This document shows, in pieces, positions 36,733-45,992 of a stretch of DNA of 64,000 bases; positions within the stretch are counted from its first letter, which is position 1, and every line of letters starts with the position of its first letter. The position numbers and the translations under genes were made by a program. The DNA lies in NCBI RefSeq assembly GCF_019511445.1, contig NZ_JAEUAN010000012.1, positions 62,001 through 126,000 on the forward strand, read 5' to 3'. A model generated the notes under the pieces. It saw only the letters and a list, made by a program, of their open reading frames with translations. It did no database searches and was not told the DNA's origin. This stretch comes from Aliirhizobium wenxiniae (GTDB taxonomy: Bacteria > Pseudomonadota > Alphaproteobacteria > Rhizobiales > Rhizobiaceae).

Positions 36733-37158
36733 CGGTATGGACAGAGGTTATTCCCTCGGAGAACCCAGCTCGCACGATGATCGCGATCCGCAAACCATCC
36801 GGGGTGGTGGTCAGCATCGTGCCATGGAATGCTCCGGCACTTCTCGTCGGTGCATCTGTGCCAGCGGCACTTGTTCTGGGCAACACTGTCGTCATCAAAG
36901 CATCTGAACAGACACCTCGTACCCACTGCCTGGTGGCGGCTTGTTTCGTTGACGCGGGCTTTCCTTCAGGCGTGGTGAACCTCATCGCGAACGCCCCCGA
37001 GAACGCCAGTGGCTTCGTGGAGGCTCTGATCGCCCACCCCAGCGCGCGCCGCATTCACTTCACGGGATCGACGCGCATTGGCCGCATCATTGCTGAGAAG
37101 GCCGGGACCTACCTCAAGCGCACCGTGCTCGAACTTGGCGGCAAAGCACCAGTCACCC
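36733..37158 (+). pseudogene. Aldehyde dehydrogenase fragment
   Basis: IPSENPARTMIAIRKPSGVV, VPWNAPALLVGASVPAALVL and GNTVVIKASEQTP form the cofactor half of an NAD-dependent aldehyde dehydrogenase; FTGSTRIGRIIAEKAG and LELGGKAP follow. It begins right after the IS481 end and stops immediately before the catalytic Cys region, so both ends are lost. The vanillin/benzaldehyde dehydrogenase branch is a guess from the SENP motif. Confidence 0.8.
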
Positions 37159-37171
37159 CCACCATGCGGGT

Positions 37172-37288
37172 CTACCGAGAGGTTCGGAATTCACCATCAT
37201 CGATAAAACCGGCCATATGATCCCATTAGAAGCGCCAGACACACTTGCGACGACCATCGAAAGATGGCTCCGAACTGTCGAAGGCTGA
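37172..37288 (+). pseudogene. Alpha/beta-hydrolase C-terminal fragment
   Basis: The plus-strand frame gives GSEFTIIDKTGHMIPLEAPD and then an amphipathic helix ending WLRTVEG and a stop. GHMIPLEAP is the typical surrounding of the catalytic His of alpha/beta-hydrolases. It is fused directly to the aldehyde dehydrogenase fragment by a deletion. Confidence 0.65.
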
Positions 37289-37373
37289 TGACTACTTGTG
37301 GCCCGTCTGCGTCATGACGGCCTCCGGCCCGAAGCTGACAAAAGGTAGCGCAAAGCGAAAGACCGAAACGCAT

Positions 37374-37571
37374 CTAAGCGAGCGAAGAACTGATCACCTG
37401 CCCATCAATTCCATGGTGAAGTTCTGCTGCTTCCGTTCGGCTTCGGAGGTTATCATACTCGCCGCCGATGACGAGGCATGGGCATTTAATTCCTGCAAGT
37501 GAGGTCCGTTTGTCGAGGCGGTTGATCAGAGATTGTCGACGGAAGACTTCACCTCCAAGTCGTTGAGCCAT
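37374..37571 (-). pseudogene. Alpha/beta-hydrolase internal fragment, inverted
   Basis: MAQRLGGEVFRRQSLINRLD then AGIKCPCLVIGGEYDNL is the segment around the late acidic catalytic residue of alpha/beta-hydrolases. It is on the opposite strand to the C-terminal fragment at 37172-37288 yet would precede it in a whole gene. The two may be halves of one gene separated by a small inversion. Confidence 0.6.
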
Positions 37572-37674
37572 CGATTTGATTCGCGGCGTGCCCGCAAATG
37601 AACTCTATGAGAAATTCGGATTCAAGCCGACTGCTCCGCGGTCCGTCCGGATGTCATATCTCGTGAAAAGGTAA
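37567..37674 (+). pseudogene. GNAT acetyltransferase C-terminal fragment
   Basis: ANELYEKFGFKPTAPRSVRM followed by SYLVKR and TAA matches the last strands of GNAT acetyltransferases, where Tyr-x-x-x-Gly-Phe is characteristic. Everything before it is missing. It is another piece in the scar around the deleted IS481 element. Confidence 0.55.
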
Positions 37675-38209
37675 CCGTATGCGCTTTCGCTTTTGTGAAC
37701 CTAAGCCGCCGGCGTGCTGGAGTGGCTTTTAGTGGTTGTTTAGCCATCCCCTCCAAAAACTTCGCTACTCATTTGATCATGCGCGAAACTCAGATTGCCA
37801 ACGACTACGGAGAAAGAATGCTCTAAGTCGTCGTGTTCTTTGCGGCGATAAAACGCAATAGGGGCGGTCGTGTCAGTACTGGCGAGCTAATCCAGCAGCC
37901 TGGCGAAGAATTCATGTTGATCTAGGCGCGGGGGGGTACTGCCAACCCTAACCCTTCCGCTTGGCTGGCCTAACACCATCACCCGGCCCCGCCGAGGTGG
38001 TAGGTGGATCTATCTCTTGGTTTGTCGGCTCTGCTGTTAATCGGCCATTCCGGTATCTCGGGGCTTTTTTGCTTATTGAATTACCCGTCATCTTACCGAC
38101 TTCACAATGGCCGCCCACCGAATTTCCGAAAGTCGATTTACTTTTGTAATCATTTAATGCAGTTTGCGTGCAGCTCGGAGGAGCTTGCTAGTCAGTGGAG
38201 GATGACGAC
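37675..38209. other. About 0.5 kb without a recognisable gene, leader of the second Tct operon
   Basis: No coding frame or IS end was recognised. The last 130 bases are AT-rich and probably hold the promoter of the gene at 38210, but no clear -35/-10 pair was found. GGAGG just upstream of 38210 region serves as ribosome-binding site. Confidence 0.4.
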
Positions 38210-39178
38210 ATGCGAAAGCTGCTTAAAATTTGTTTCGCTGCGACAATGGCCATTTCGGCCGTGGGCGTAGTCTCTAATGTGAATGCCCAGAGTCTGGAGC
38301 TCAACATCATGGCCCCGGCAGGGGCAGGTGGTGGCTGGGATTCCGCCGCACGCTCGTTGCAAGAAGTCATGATGGCGACCGGAGCTGCAAAAAGCGTCCA
38401 AGTCGTCAACGTCCCAGGCGCTGGTGGCACCGTTGGCCTTGCCCAGTTCATTGGTTCTGCCAAGGGCAGCCCGAACCAATTGCTGGTCGCTGGCATCACT
38501 CTTGTTGGGGCGAGCATCTCCAACAATTCGCCTGTCGACCTCACAAAAGTTACGCCTGTCGCCCGTCTGACTGGCGATCCGCTGGTCATCGTCGTTCCCA
38601 AGGATTCGCCGATCAAGACGATCGCCGATCTCCAGGCTCAGATCAAAAGCGACGTCGCTAAGACGATCTGGGTTGGTGGCTCGGCAGGCGGCGCGGACCA
38701 TATTCTTGCCGCTCTGGTCACGAAGGAATCGGGCGCTGATCCTGCGCAGGTCAATTATGTTGCCTATTCCGGCGGTGGCGAGTCTCTCGCGGCAATGCTG
38801 GGCGGTCAGGCCACTGCAGGTGTCTCCGGTTACGGCGAATGGCAAGGTCAGATTGAGTCAGGCGATCTCCGCGCTCTTGCCATCTCATACCCTGAGCCGA
38901 TCGAGGGCATCGAAGCCAAGCCGTTGAAGGCACAGGGCCTCAATATTGAGCTCGTAAACTGGCGCGGTGTATTTGCTGGCCCTCGTGTTGAGGGCGCAGA
39001 TCTCGATGCACTCAAGGCCGCTGTTGAGAAGACGGTCAAGTCCGAGCAATGGCAGGCCGTACTCAAGACCCGCGGTTGGGCCGACTACTATGCGCCGTCC
39101 GACGAATTCCAGGCCTTCATTGGCTCGGAAACAGAGCGCGTCCATGAAGTGCTGAAGTCGATTGGACTGGCAAACTGA
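38210..39178 (+). CDS. Second tripartite tricarboxylate transporter substrate-binding protein (TctC family)
   Basis: The ATG at 38210 gives 322 residues with a signal peptide ending NVNAQS near residue 26. LNIMAPAGAGGGWDSAARSL and VVNVPGAGGTVGLAQF are the family's ligand-binding loops, and SAGGADHILAAL follows. Its best recalled relatives bind citrate or related tri- and dicarboxylates. It heads a three-gene transporter unit with its own GntR regulator and an aconitase downstream, consistent with a tricarboxylate ligand. Confidence 0.9.
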   Translation: MRKLLKICFAATMAISAVGVVSNVNAQSLELNIMAPAGAGGGWDSAARSLQEVMMATGAAKSVQVVNVPGAGGTVGLAQFIGSAKGSPNQLLVAGITLVGASISNNSPVDLTKVTPVARLTGDPLVIVVPKDSPIKTIADLQAQIKSDVAKTIWVGGSAGGADHILAALVTKESGADPAQVNYVAYSGGGESLAAMLGGQATAGVSGYGEWQGQIESGDLRALAISYPEPIEGIEAKPLKAQGLNIELVNWRGVFAGPRVEGADLDALKAAVEKTVKSEQWQAVLKTRGWADYYAPSDEFQAFIGSETERVHEVLKSIGLAN

Positions 39179-39188
39179 TCCTATCAGG

Positions 39189-39217
39189 GCGGAAAGCGGC
39201 TTGACGTCGCTTTCCGC
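39189..39217 (+). other. Intercistronic hairpin after the second tctC
   Basis: GCGGAAAGCG (39189-39198) and CGCTTTCCGC (39208-39217) form a perfect 10-bp stem with a 9-base loop, 11 bases after the tctC stop and 14 before the tctB start. No T-run follows. The first transporter operon has hairpins at the matching place. Confidence 0.6.
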
Positions 39218-39231
39218 ACACGAGGAAAATC

Positions 39232-39705
39232 ATGACATCGAAGACACCATCTATTGCTAACCGCCCTGCGGCGGTCGTGGCGATCGTTCTGCTTGCGATC
39301 GCTTTCATAACCTACTGGGATGCGTCGCAGATGAAGGTGCGGGCAACCTACGGCATGGGTGCAAACGCTGCGTCCTATTTCGTCGCCGTGCTGTTTCTGG
39401 TCTTGGCAATTGGCCACCTGTTTAGCGCATTCCGTCCCACGGACATCGAACAGGAAGCTGTCGATTGGAAGGCCGTGGGATGGATTGGTTTGGCGCTCAC
39501 CGGATTGGTTGGCTCCATATGGATGGGCGGTGGCTTCATCCTGGGTTCGACCTTGCTGTTCGCGCTTACCGCCAGAGGTTTCGGGCGACGGGCCCTCCTA
39601 AAGGACATCTGTCTCGGGGCTGTCATCGGCGTACTGATTTTTCTGATGTTCAACAAGCTTTTGACGCTCGCGCTCCCGCAGGGTCCGCTTGAGCGACTGC
39701 TCTGA
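39232..39705 (+). CDS. Second TctB family membrane subunit
   Basis: The 157-residue product has about four membrane helices, with a loop carrying TYGMGANAASYFVAVLFLVL in the place of the usual GPGxFP segment of TctB proteins. It starts at ATG 39232 with GAGGAAAA upstream and ends 9 bases before the TctA gene. It is the small membrane partner of the carrier. Confidence 0.82.
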   Translation: MTSKTPSIANRPAAVVAIVLLAIAFITYWDASQMKVRATYGMGANAASYFVAVLFLVLAIGHLFSAFRPTDIEQEAVDWKAVGWIGLALTGLVGSIWMGGGFILGSTLLFALTARGFGRRALLKDICLGAVIGVLIFLMFNKLLTLALPQGPLERLL

Positions 39706-39714
39706 GGTGCCGAG

Positions 39715-41214
39715 ATGGATTCCCTGTTTTTCCTATTCCAAGGGTTTGCGACGGCAATTGAACCTGCGAACCTGATCTATGCAGCCGTAGGTGTCATCAT
39801 CGGAACCGCGGTCGGCGTTTTGCCGGGTATCGGCCCAGCATTGACGGTAGCTCTGCTATTGCCAGTTACGTTCAAACTCGATCCCGGTGGCTCCATCATC
39901 ATGTTCGCAGGGATCTATTACGGCGGCATGTACGGTGGCTCGACAACAGCGATCCTGCTGAACACCCCAGGGGAAAGTGCATCTGTCGTCACGGCGCTTG
40001 AAGGCAACCAGATGGCGAGATCAGGGCGGGGTGGTCCGGCACTGGCGACCGCCGCCATCGGATCGTTTGTCGCGGCTTTAATTGCCACCGTCGGACTGGC
40101 ATTCCTTGCGCCTATCCTTGTCAAAGTCGCGGTCAAGTTTGGTCCCTGGGACTACTTCGGGTTGATGTTGATCGCCTTTGTCACGGTCTCGGCCACCTTT
40201 GGCTCGTCACCGCTTCGTGGTCTGACTAGTCTCGCGTTCGGCTTGTGGCTTGGCCTGATGGGCATCGATCAGCTGACCGGTCAGGCACGCTTGACGTTTG
40301 GCGTGCCTGAGCTTCTTGACGGCGTTGAGGTCACTACGCTGGCCGTTGGACTGTTCGCAATCGGTGAAGCACTGCTGGTCGCATCCAGGCATCTGTTCAA
40401 GCCGGAAAAGCCAATGCCCGTCAAAGGCTCGATCTGGATGACAAAGGAAGACTGGAACCGTTCTTGGAAGCCTTGGCTGCGTGGAACCGTACTAGGCTTC
40501 CCGATTGGAGCCCTCCCAGCGGGTGGCGCGGAAATTCCGACATTCCTGAGCTATAACGTCGAACGAAAGCTTTCAAAGAAGCCGGAGGAGTTCGGTCACG
40601 GTGCTATCGAGGGTGTTGCGGGTCCCGAGGCCGCCAACAACGCATCTGCCGCGGGTACGCTCGTCCCATTGCTCACATTGGGGCTTCCGACTTCAGCGAC
40701 CGCGGCCGTCATGCTGGCAGGATTCCAGCAGTATAACATCCAGCCAGGCCCATTGCTGTTCACCCAACATGCCGACCTGGTGTGGGGGCTGGTGGCTAGC
40801 CTGTTCATCGCTAACGTCATGCTTCTGGTGCTAAACCTGCCGCTGGTCGGCCTTTGGGTAAGGTTGCTGGCCATCCCGCTTCCATGGCTTTACGCAGGCA
40901 TTCTGGTCTTCGCCTCGATGGGAACAATTGCCGCCAATCCATCGGTCGTCGAACTGCTGCTTCTGACTGGGTTCGGTGTCGTCGGGTTCCTCATGAGGAA
41001 GTTCGACTACCCAATTGCGCCAGCGGTCGTAGGCTTGATCCTTGGGCCACTTGCAGATAGTGCCCTCCGCCGTTCGATGCAGATGAGTCTTGGTGACCCT
41101 ATGATCCTGCTCCAGCATCCCAGCTCTGCCATTATGATTGGTGTTGCAGTCGTGGCCCTGGTTGCCCCGTTCATCTTCCGCGGATTGTCCAAGTTCCAGC
41201 AGGACGAGGATTGA
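39715..41214 (+). CDS. Second TctA family membrane subunit
   Basis: The 499-residue carrier protein shows [60 protein letters not shown] and [16 protein letters not shown] with [15 protein letters not shown]. All are signature loops of the TctA family, closer to the canonical citrate TctA than the copy at 6761. About 11-12 helices. It is co-transcribed with its TctC and TctB partners. Confidence 0.92.
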   Translation: MDSLFFLFQGFATAIEPANLIYAAVGVIIGTAVGVLPGIGPALTVALLLPVTFKLDPGGSIIMFAGIYYGGMYGGSTTAILLNTPGESASVVTALEGNQMARSGRGGPALATAAIGSFVAALIATVGLAFLAPILVKVAVKFGPWDYFGLMLIAFVTVSATFGSSPLRGLTSLAFGLWLGLMGIDQLTGQARLTFGVPELLDGVEVTTLAVGLFAIGEALLVASRHLFKPEKPMPVKGSIWMTKEDWNRSWKPWLRGTVLGFPIGALPAGGAEIPTFLSYNVERKLSKKPEEFGHGAIEGVAGPEAANNASAAGTLVPLLTLGLPTSATAAVMLAGFQQYNIQPGPLLFTQHADLVWGLVASLFIANVMLLVLNLPLVGLWVRLLAIPLPWLYAGILVFASMGTIAANPSVVELLLLTGFGVVGFLMRKFDYPIAPAVVGLILGPLADSALRRSMQMSLGDPMILLQHPSSAIMIGVAVVALVAPFIFRGLSKFQQDED

Positions 41215-41219
41215 GAGTT

Positions 41220-41244
41220 GTCGGCAGCCTTCTCGGCTGCCGAC
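41220..41244 (+). terminator. Probable terminator of the second tct operon
   Basis: GTCGGCAGCC (41220-41229) and GGCTGCCGAC (41235-41244) form a perfect 10-bp stem with a 5-base loop, 5 bases after the tctA stop. It lacks a T-run, so it may be a weak or Rho-assisted terminator ahead of the regulator gene. Confidence 0.5.
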
Positions 41245-41300
41245 TGTTGCACCAGTCGTGGCGATGATACTAGAACGGAGATTATCAACGAGCAGGTTCC

Positions 41301-42185
41301 ATGCCCCGCAAAAGCCTAACTCCACAGATCACCGGAAACATACTCGACTACGTGAAGGCAAACGAGTTGGAGAAGGGCGATCATTTGCCGTTGCAGATGT
41401 TTGCAGACGCGTTTCGTGTTTCTCGAGCACCGATTATGAGCGCGTTGAAGCTCCTCGAGATCCAAGGTGTGGTGAAAGCAGAGTCTAATCGTGGCTATTT
41501 TCTTGCCGTCGACCCTCGGGATCTGGGGGCTGCCGAGCCAGTCAATAGCGCCGATGATGAGGGAGATGATCCCATCTATTTCCGCATCGCGGAGGATCGC
41601 GTCTCAGGGAAGCTGGAAGATCGTGTCAGCGAGAACGAGCTTATGCGGTTCTACGACTTGCCGCGGACAAGGTTGCTAAGGGTTCTTCGTCGTATCTCCG
41701 AAGAGGGATGGATGGAGCGCCTTCCCGGGAACGGTTGGGCATTTACTCCGGCTCTGACATCGAAAAAGAGCTACGAAGACGGCTATGCGTTTCGGGCAAT
41801 AATCGAGCAGCAGGCAATGCTTCTTCCGACGTTCGAGCTGAATATCGAGGGGGTCAAACGTGCTCGCGATGTCCAGACGAGATTGCGAGATGGTGGCTTT
41901 GAAACGTGGTCTCGCGCAGAAATCTTCCGTGCGAATAACGAGTTTCACGAAATGCTCGTTGCTTGCTCGCAGAATGAATTCTTCCTGGAATCTCTGAGGC
42001 GCATCAATCGCCTGCGCCGCCTGATCGAATACCACATCACCATCGACCGGAGCCGTTTGCCGAAGCAAACGGTTGAACACCTGCAGATCCTTGATCTGCT
42101 TGAGGATGGTCGTCGTAACGAGGCGGCTGCGTTTCTCTACACCCACATCATGGGTGCTGGTCGGATCAAGACCCCAAAGATCTGA
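41301..42185 (+). CDS. GntR-family regulator with two winged-helix-like domains and FCD domain
   Basis: The 294-residue product begins with a GntR-like winged helix (about 5-70, LQMFADAFRVSRAPIMSALK then LLEIQGVVKAESNRGYFL). A second wing-like segment follows (about 92-155: SENELMRFYDLPRTRLLRVL, then EEGWMERLPGNGWAFTP), before a helical FCD domain (about 165-285). A usual FadR-type regulator has only one DNA-binding domain and about 230-250 residues, which explains the greater length. It is encoded between the Tct operon and the aconitase gene and probably controls both. Effector unknown. Confidence 0.82.
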   Translation: MPRKSLTPQITGNILDYVKANELEKGDHLPLQMFADAFRVSRAPIMSALKLLEIQGVVKAESNRGYFLAVDPRDLGAAEPVNSADDEGDDPIYFRIAEDRVSGKLEDRVSENELMRFYDLPRTRLLRVLRRISEEGWMERLPGNGWAFTPALTSKKSYEDGYAFRAIIEQQAMLLPTFELNIEGVKRARDVQTRLRDGGFETWSRAEIFRANNEFHEMLVACSQNEFFLESLRRINRLRRLIEYHITIDRSRLPKQTVEHLQILDLLEDGRRNEAAAFLYTHIMGAGRIKTPKI

Positions 42186-42378
42186 TCTATAGCGGCCGCC
42201 AGTGCTTTTGAGGCCTCACGACATTTGCGCTTAGCTTCACTGCGCTACGTTTCATACGGATATAATGCGAAATATGTCGTCTCACGTGAATTAAAATTGC
42301 ATTTTATAAACACAATATGTAGATAGGTGGTACCTTCGGAGGAGGCTTCGTTCGCTATTGGACATTGAGGTAAATCGC

Positions 42379-45000
42379 ATGCCTGCCAAGACAGATATTA
42401 ACGGCGTCAGCTACGCCATCATCGATCTTCCCCGCGAAGCAGGCGAGCATCTAGCAATGATGCCATATATCCACCGCATCTTGCTCGAGAACGTACTCAG
42501 GACGGCAGGTGATGATGCTTCTCGTGCGAAAGCCGCCATGATCGAATGGCTGGAAACGGGGCAGAGCGATGTCGAGATTCCATTCCTGCCGAACCGCGTA
42601 TTGATGCACGACACCACCTGCGGACCAGCGCTGGTGGACATAGCCGGAATGAGGTCGGCTTTGGCGGAAGCGGGAGGCGATCCGGCGCTTTTGAACCCCG
42701 TCGTGCCCGTCGATGTCTCCACCGATCACTCCGTGGCGGTCGACGCATTCGGGACGTCAGCGGCCCTACTCAGTAATATGTCGCGTGAATACGAGCGAAA
42801 TGCAGAGCGCTACAGCTTCATGAAATGGGCGACGAACACGCTCTCTGATTTTCGGGTGCATCCACCCGGCACGGGCATCATGCACACGCTTAACCTTGAA
42901 CGCCTCGCGACTGTCGCCACAATGTTGAACCGCGATGGTAATCGCTGGGCGGTTCCTGACACGCTGATCGGAACAGACAGCCACACCCCTATGATCAATG
43001 GGATCGGGGTCTTGGCGTGGGGCGTCGGCGGACTTGAGGCGGAAAGCGTCTTCTTCGGGATGCCTGTCGCGCTTCGCGTTCCCGAGGTGGTCGGCGTGCG
43101 ATTGACGGGGAAGATGAGGGATGGCGTCCTCGCCACAGACCTTGCCTTGGTCGTCACCCATCTGCTTCGTCAGGTTGATCTTCAAGACAAGTTCGTCGAA
43201 TTCTTTGGTCCTGGCGTTTCAAATCTCACGGCTGGAGATCGTGCTGTCGTAGCGAACATGACGCCCGAGTTTGGAGCCAACAGTGGCTATTTCCCGATTG
43301 ATCAGCAGTCCATCGGCTACCTGACGAGTACGGGACGCTCGCATGAACACGCTTCTTTCGTTGAGGCCTATGCGAAGCGCGTCGGCATCTGGTTCGATCC
43401 TGATGTTGATCCTCGTTACACGTCTGTTCTTGAGCTTGATCTTGCCACCGTAGAACCAAGCCTGGCTGGCCCCCGGCGGCCGCAGGATCGAATAGCCGTT
43501 AGTGAAACGCGCAGCGCCATAGCGGGCATGATAAAGTCCGAAGGGGCAAATGTCGTTGAAGGGCAGCCGAACGATGGTGCGGTTGCCATCGCCGCTATAA
43601 CGAGCTGTACCAACACGTCCGATCCACGCCTGATGATCGCTGCGGGACTTCTGGCCAGAAAAGCCAATGCCTACGGGCTGCGTCCGCCACACTGGGTTAA
43701 GACATCGACCGCCCCTGGTTCGCCGACTGCGGAGCGATATTTGGTCCGTGCTGGATTGCTGAGTGATCTGGAGGCCATTGGATTTGGGATCGTTGGATAT
43801 GGTTGCACGACTTGCATCGGCAATTCGGGTCCGCTGACGGAGCCTGTCGCGAATGCAATGGCGGAACGGAGGATCGTCCCCGTGGCGGTCCTCTCCGGAA
43901 ATCGTAACTTTCCTGGACGTGTTCATCCGCAGCTTGAAGCGGGATTTCTTGCGTCACCGCCGATGGTCGTCGCGTTCGCGCTGGCTGGTACCGTCGAGCT
44001 CGACATCATGGTCGATCCAATCGGTGTTTCTGCCGATGGCGAGGCCGTAACTCTTGCCATGATCTGGCCAAGCGCCAAGGAAATCGATGACGCCCTGGCC
44101 ATTGCCTCCAGCATCGAGGACTTTGCGCCCGCTTATGACGCCGCCGAGGCGAGCAGGGCTTGGAAGGAGCTTCCTGCGCCGACGACCACGCTCTTTCCTT
44201 GGGATGACAAGTCGACCTATATCCGCCGACCACCTTTCGCCAGTTTTGGCAGTGGAACCAGGTTGGGGAGTTACGAGGCGACACCGATCCTGGCAGTTGG
44301 CGATGACATCACCACCGACCACATATCTCCTGCAGGGGCTATCCCCGCGAAGGCCCAGGCGGGAAAGCACCTTGTCGAGCGCGGGGAGAACCCCCTGGAC
44401 CTCAATGTCTTCTCATCGAGGCGTGGCAATTGGGAGGTCATGATCCGGGGGCTGTTCACCAACAAGACGGTTCGCAACCTGCTTGCTTCTAATATTCCGC
44501 CGGGATCTACGGTACATGCGGAGACCCGAGATGTGTTACCACTGTGGGATGCGGCTCAACGCTACCAAGCTGAGGGAAAATCGGTGGTCGTTGTCGCAGG
44601 CGAGCGCTACGGGATGGGTTCTTCACGTGACTGGGCGGCAAAGGGAGTTGCTCTACTAGGTGTTCGCGCAGTGCTGGCGTCCAGCTTCGAGCGGATCCAC
44701 CGCTGGAACTTGATCGGCATGGGCGTCCTGCCATTGCGCCTTCCAGAAACGCTGAACGTCGAAAGTCTTGCCCTAACAGTTGAAGACGTCTTGGTCATCA
44801 AGGCGGATCCAGTTTCGATTTCGCCTCGGTGCCCGATCGAAGTTGTAATCAAGCGGGCCAATGGTGAGGCGACTTCAATTCAGGCCACTGCCGCGATCGA
44901 GACTGGTGCTGAGATCAAGATTTTGAACGCTGGTGGTGTGTTGCCGCTTATCCTGTCTGGCCTTGTCTCAGCAGGTAACAGCAGCAAAACTGCGGTGTGA
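42379..45000 (+). CDS. acnA: Aconitate hydratase, AcnA type
   Basis: The start at ATG 42379 with GAGG 8 bases upstream gives 873 residues. The enzyme interconverts citrate, cis-aconitate and isocitrate on a [4Fe-4S] cluster. Cluster cysteines are Cys410 (TSCTNTSDP), Cys476 and Cys479 (GCTTCIGNSG); GTDSHTPMINGIGVLAWGVG and the C-terminal swivel domain (GDDITTDHISPAGAIPA and AGERYGMGSSRDWAAKG) are intact. The sequence is shorter than typical housekeeping rhizobial AcnA and is probably an extra copy. Its place beside a tricarboxylate transporter and regulator suggests it channels imported citrate- or aconitate-like acids. Confidence 0.9.
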   Translation: MPAKTDINGVSYAIIDLPREAGEHLAMMPYIHRILLENVLRTAGDDASRAKAAMIEWLETGQSDVEIPFLPNRVLMHDTTCGPALVDIAGMRSALAEAGGDPALLNPVVPVDVSTDHSVAVDAFGTSAALLSNMSREYERNAERYSFMKWATNTLSDFRVHPPGTGIMHTLNLERLATVATMLNRDGNRWAVPDTLIGTDSHTPMINGIGVLAWGVGGLEAESVFFGMPVALRVPEVVGVRLTGKMRDGVLATDLALVVTHLLRQVDLQDKFVEFFGPGVSNLTAGDRAVVANMTPEFGANSGYFPIDQQSIGYLTSTGRSHEHASFVEAYAKRVGIWFDPDVDPRYTSVLELDLATVEPSLAGPRRPQDRIAVSETRSAIAGMIKSEGANVVEGQPNDGAVAIAAITSCTNTSDPRLMIAAGLLARKANAYGLRPPHWVKTSTAPGSPTAERYLVRAGLLSDLEAIGFGIVGYGCTTCIGNSGPLTEPVANAMAERRIVPVAVLSGNRNFPGRVHPQLEAGFLASPPMVVAFALAGTVELDIMVDPIGVSADGEAVTLAMIWPSAKEIDDALAIASSIEDFAPAYDAAEASRAWKELPAPTTTLFPWDDKSTYIRRPPFASFGSGTRLGSYEATPILAVGDDITTDHISPAGAIPAKAQAGKHLVERGENPLDLNVFSSRRGNWEVMIRGLFTNKTVRNLLASNIPPGSTVHAETRDVLPLWDAAQRYQAEGKSVVVVAGERYGMGSSRDWAAKGVALLGVRAVLASSFERIHRWNLIGMGVLPLRLPETLNVESLALTVEDVLVIKADPVSISPRCPIEVVIKRANGEATSIQATAAIETGAEIKILNAGGVLPLILSGLVSAGNSSKTAV

Positions 45001-45173
45001 TACGGCGGTTGGAAGATGACCGCAAAGCGCCAAAAACTCCCGGCGTACAAGAAGAAGTTTTTCGCCTCCGTTGATTTCGGATTCAACGGCTTAGAATTTG
45101 AGGTTGGCGTTCCGAAGCCTTAATTTGCCGTCAGGCCGGATCGGCGCTATATTTAAGTCATAGGAGATCGACC

Positions 45174-45347
45174 ATGCTTCTGAAGAAGTACGACGAAAAC
45201 AAGGATGCCCTGAAGGAAATCGGCCGGGAAGCAATCGCCGAGCGCCGCCGTCTGGGCTTGCCGATCTCCGCCAAGGATCTGGCGAACGAAGCCAAGGATC
45301 GCGCCGAACACGAGGACATCCGTGTTCACGCCGCCATGGGGCGGTAA
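45174..45347 (+). CDS. 57-residue partner of the zeta toxin (candidate antitoxin)
   Basis: The ATG at 45174, with AGGAGA upstream, opens a 57-residue frame that is highly charged and helical (starts MLLKKYDENKDALKEIG, ends HAAMGR). It ends 3 bases before the zeta-toxin start, the usual operon spacing for a toxin-antitoxin pair. The classic epsilon antitoxin is about 90 residues and not obviously similar, so the antitoxin role is inferred from position. It could alternatively be a leader peptide. Confidence 0.65.
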   Translation: MLLKKYDENKDALKEIGREAIAERRRLGLPISAKDLANEAKDRAEHEDIRVHAAMGR

Positions 45348-45350
45348 TCA

Positions 45351-45971
45351 TTGTCGCAGCCATCTTGCATCATTCTGGGCGGTCCTAACGGATCCGGCAA
45401 GTCATCCGCATATGCGAAGCTGAAGCTCGACGGCGTTTGGATCAATGCAGATGAGATCGCCAAGGAGCTGACGGGAACCAGTGATGGCGGAGCGGCGGCG
45501 ATGGCAGCGGGTAGGGCGGCGATCCGTAAGCTGGCGGAGATGATCGAGACCAAAACCTCCTTCATCTATGAGACCACCCTGAGCAGCCAGCAAGCCGTCA
45601 ACCTGATGCGCGATGCCAAGGCGGCCGGGTTCTCGGTCGGCCTCTATTATGTTGCCCTGGATTCCGTCGAGACGAACATCGAGCGCGTCAGGCAGCGTGT
45701 CGAGGCAGGCGGCCATGACATCCCTGAAGACGACATCCGCAGGCGTTATGCTGGATCACTGAATAAGCTGGCGGCGGCTCTGCAGTACGCGGACGAAGCC
45801 CTGCTGATGGATAACAGTGGCCTCGAACCGCATGAAGTTTTCCGGATATCATTTGGTGAGGTCGTGTCGGCCGACTTCGATGATCGGCTATATCTGCATC
45901 ATCGGATGATCGAGAGCATCTGCATTGCCTACGACCTGTACCGTGTCGGCCGTGTCTTCAGGAAGAGGTAG
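45351..45971 (+). CDS. Zeta toxin family protein (UDP-GlcNAc kinase-like)
   Basis: The 206-residue product starts at TTG 45351. It has a Walker A motif LGGPNGSGKSS at residues 9-19 and INADEIAKEL with the acidic residue that zeta toxins use in catalysis, then FIYETTLSSQQAVNLM. Family enzymes phosphorylate UDP-N-acetylglucosamine or act as small-molecule kinases, blocking cell-wall synthesis unless neutralised. The reading is consistent with plasmid or island maintenance. Bacterial chromosomal relatives also exist, so a non-toxin role is possible. Confidence 0.85.
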   Translation: MSQPSCIILGGPNGSGKSSAYAKLKLDGVWINADEIAKELTGTSDGGAAAMAAGRAAIRKLAEMIETKTSFIYETTLSSQQAVNLMRDAKAAGFSVGLYYVALDSVETNIERVRQRVEAGGHDIPEDDIRRRYAGSLNKLAAALQYADEALLMDNSGLEPHEVFRISFGEVVSADFDDRLYLHHRMIESICIAYDLYRVGRVFRKR

Positions 45972-45992
45972 CCGCCGCTGGAACACGATCGG

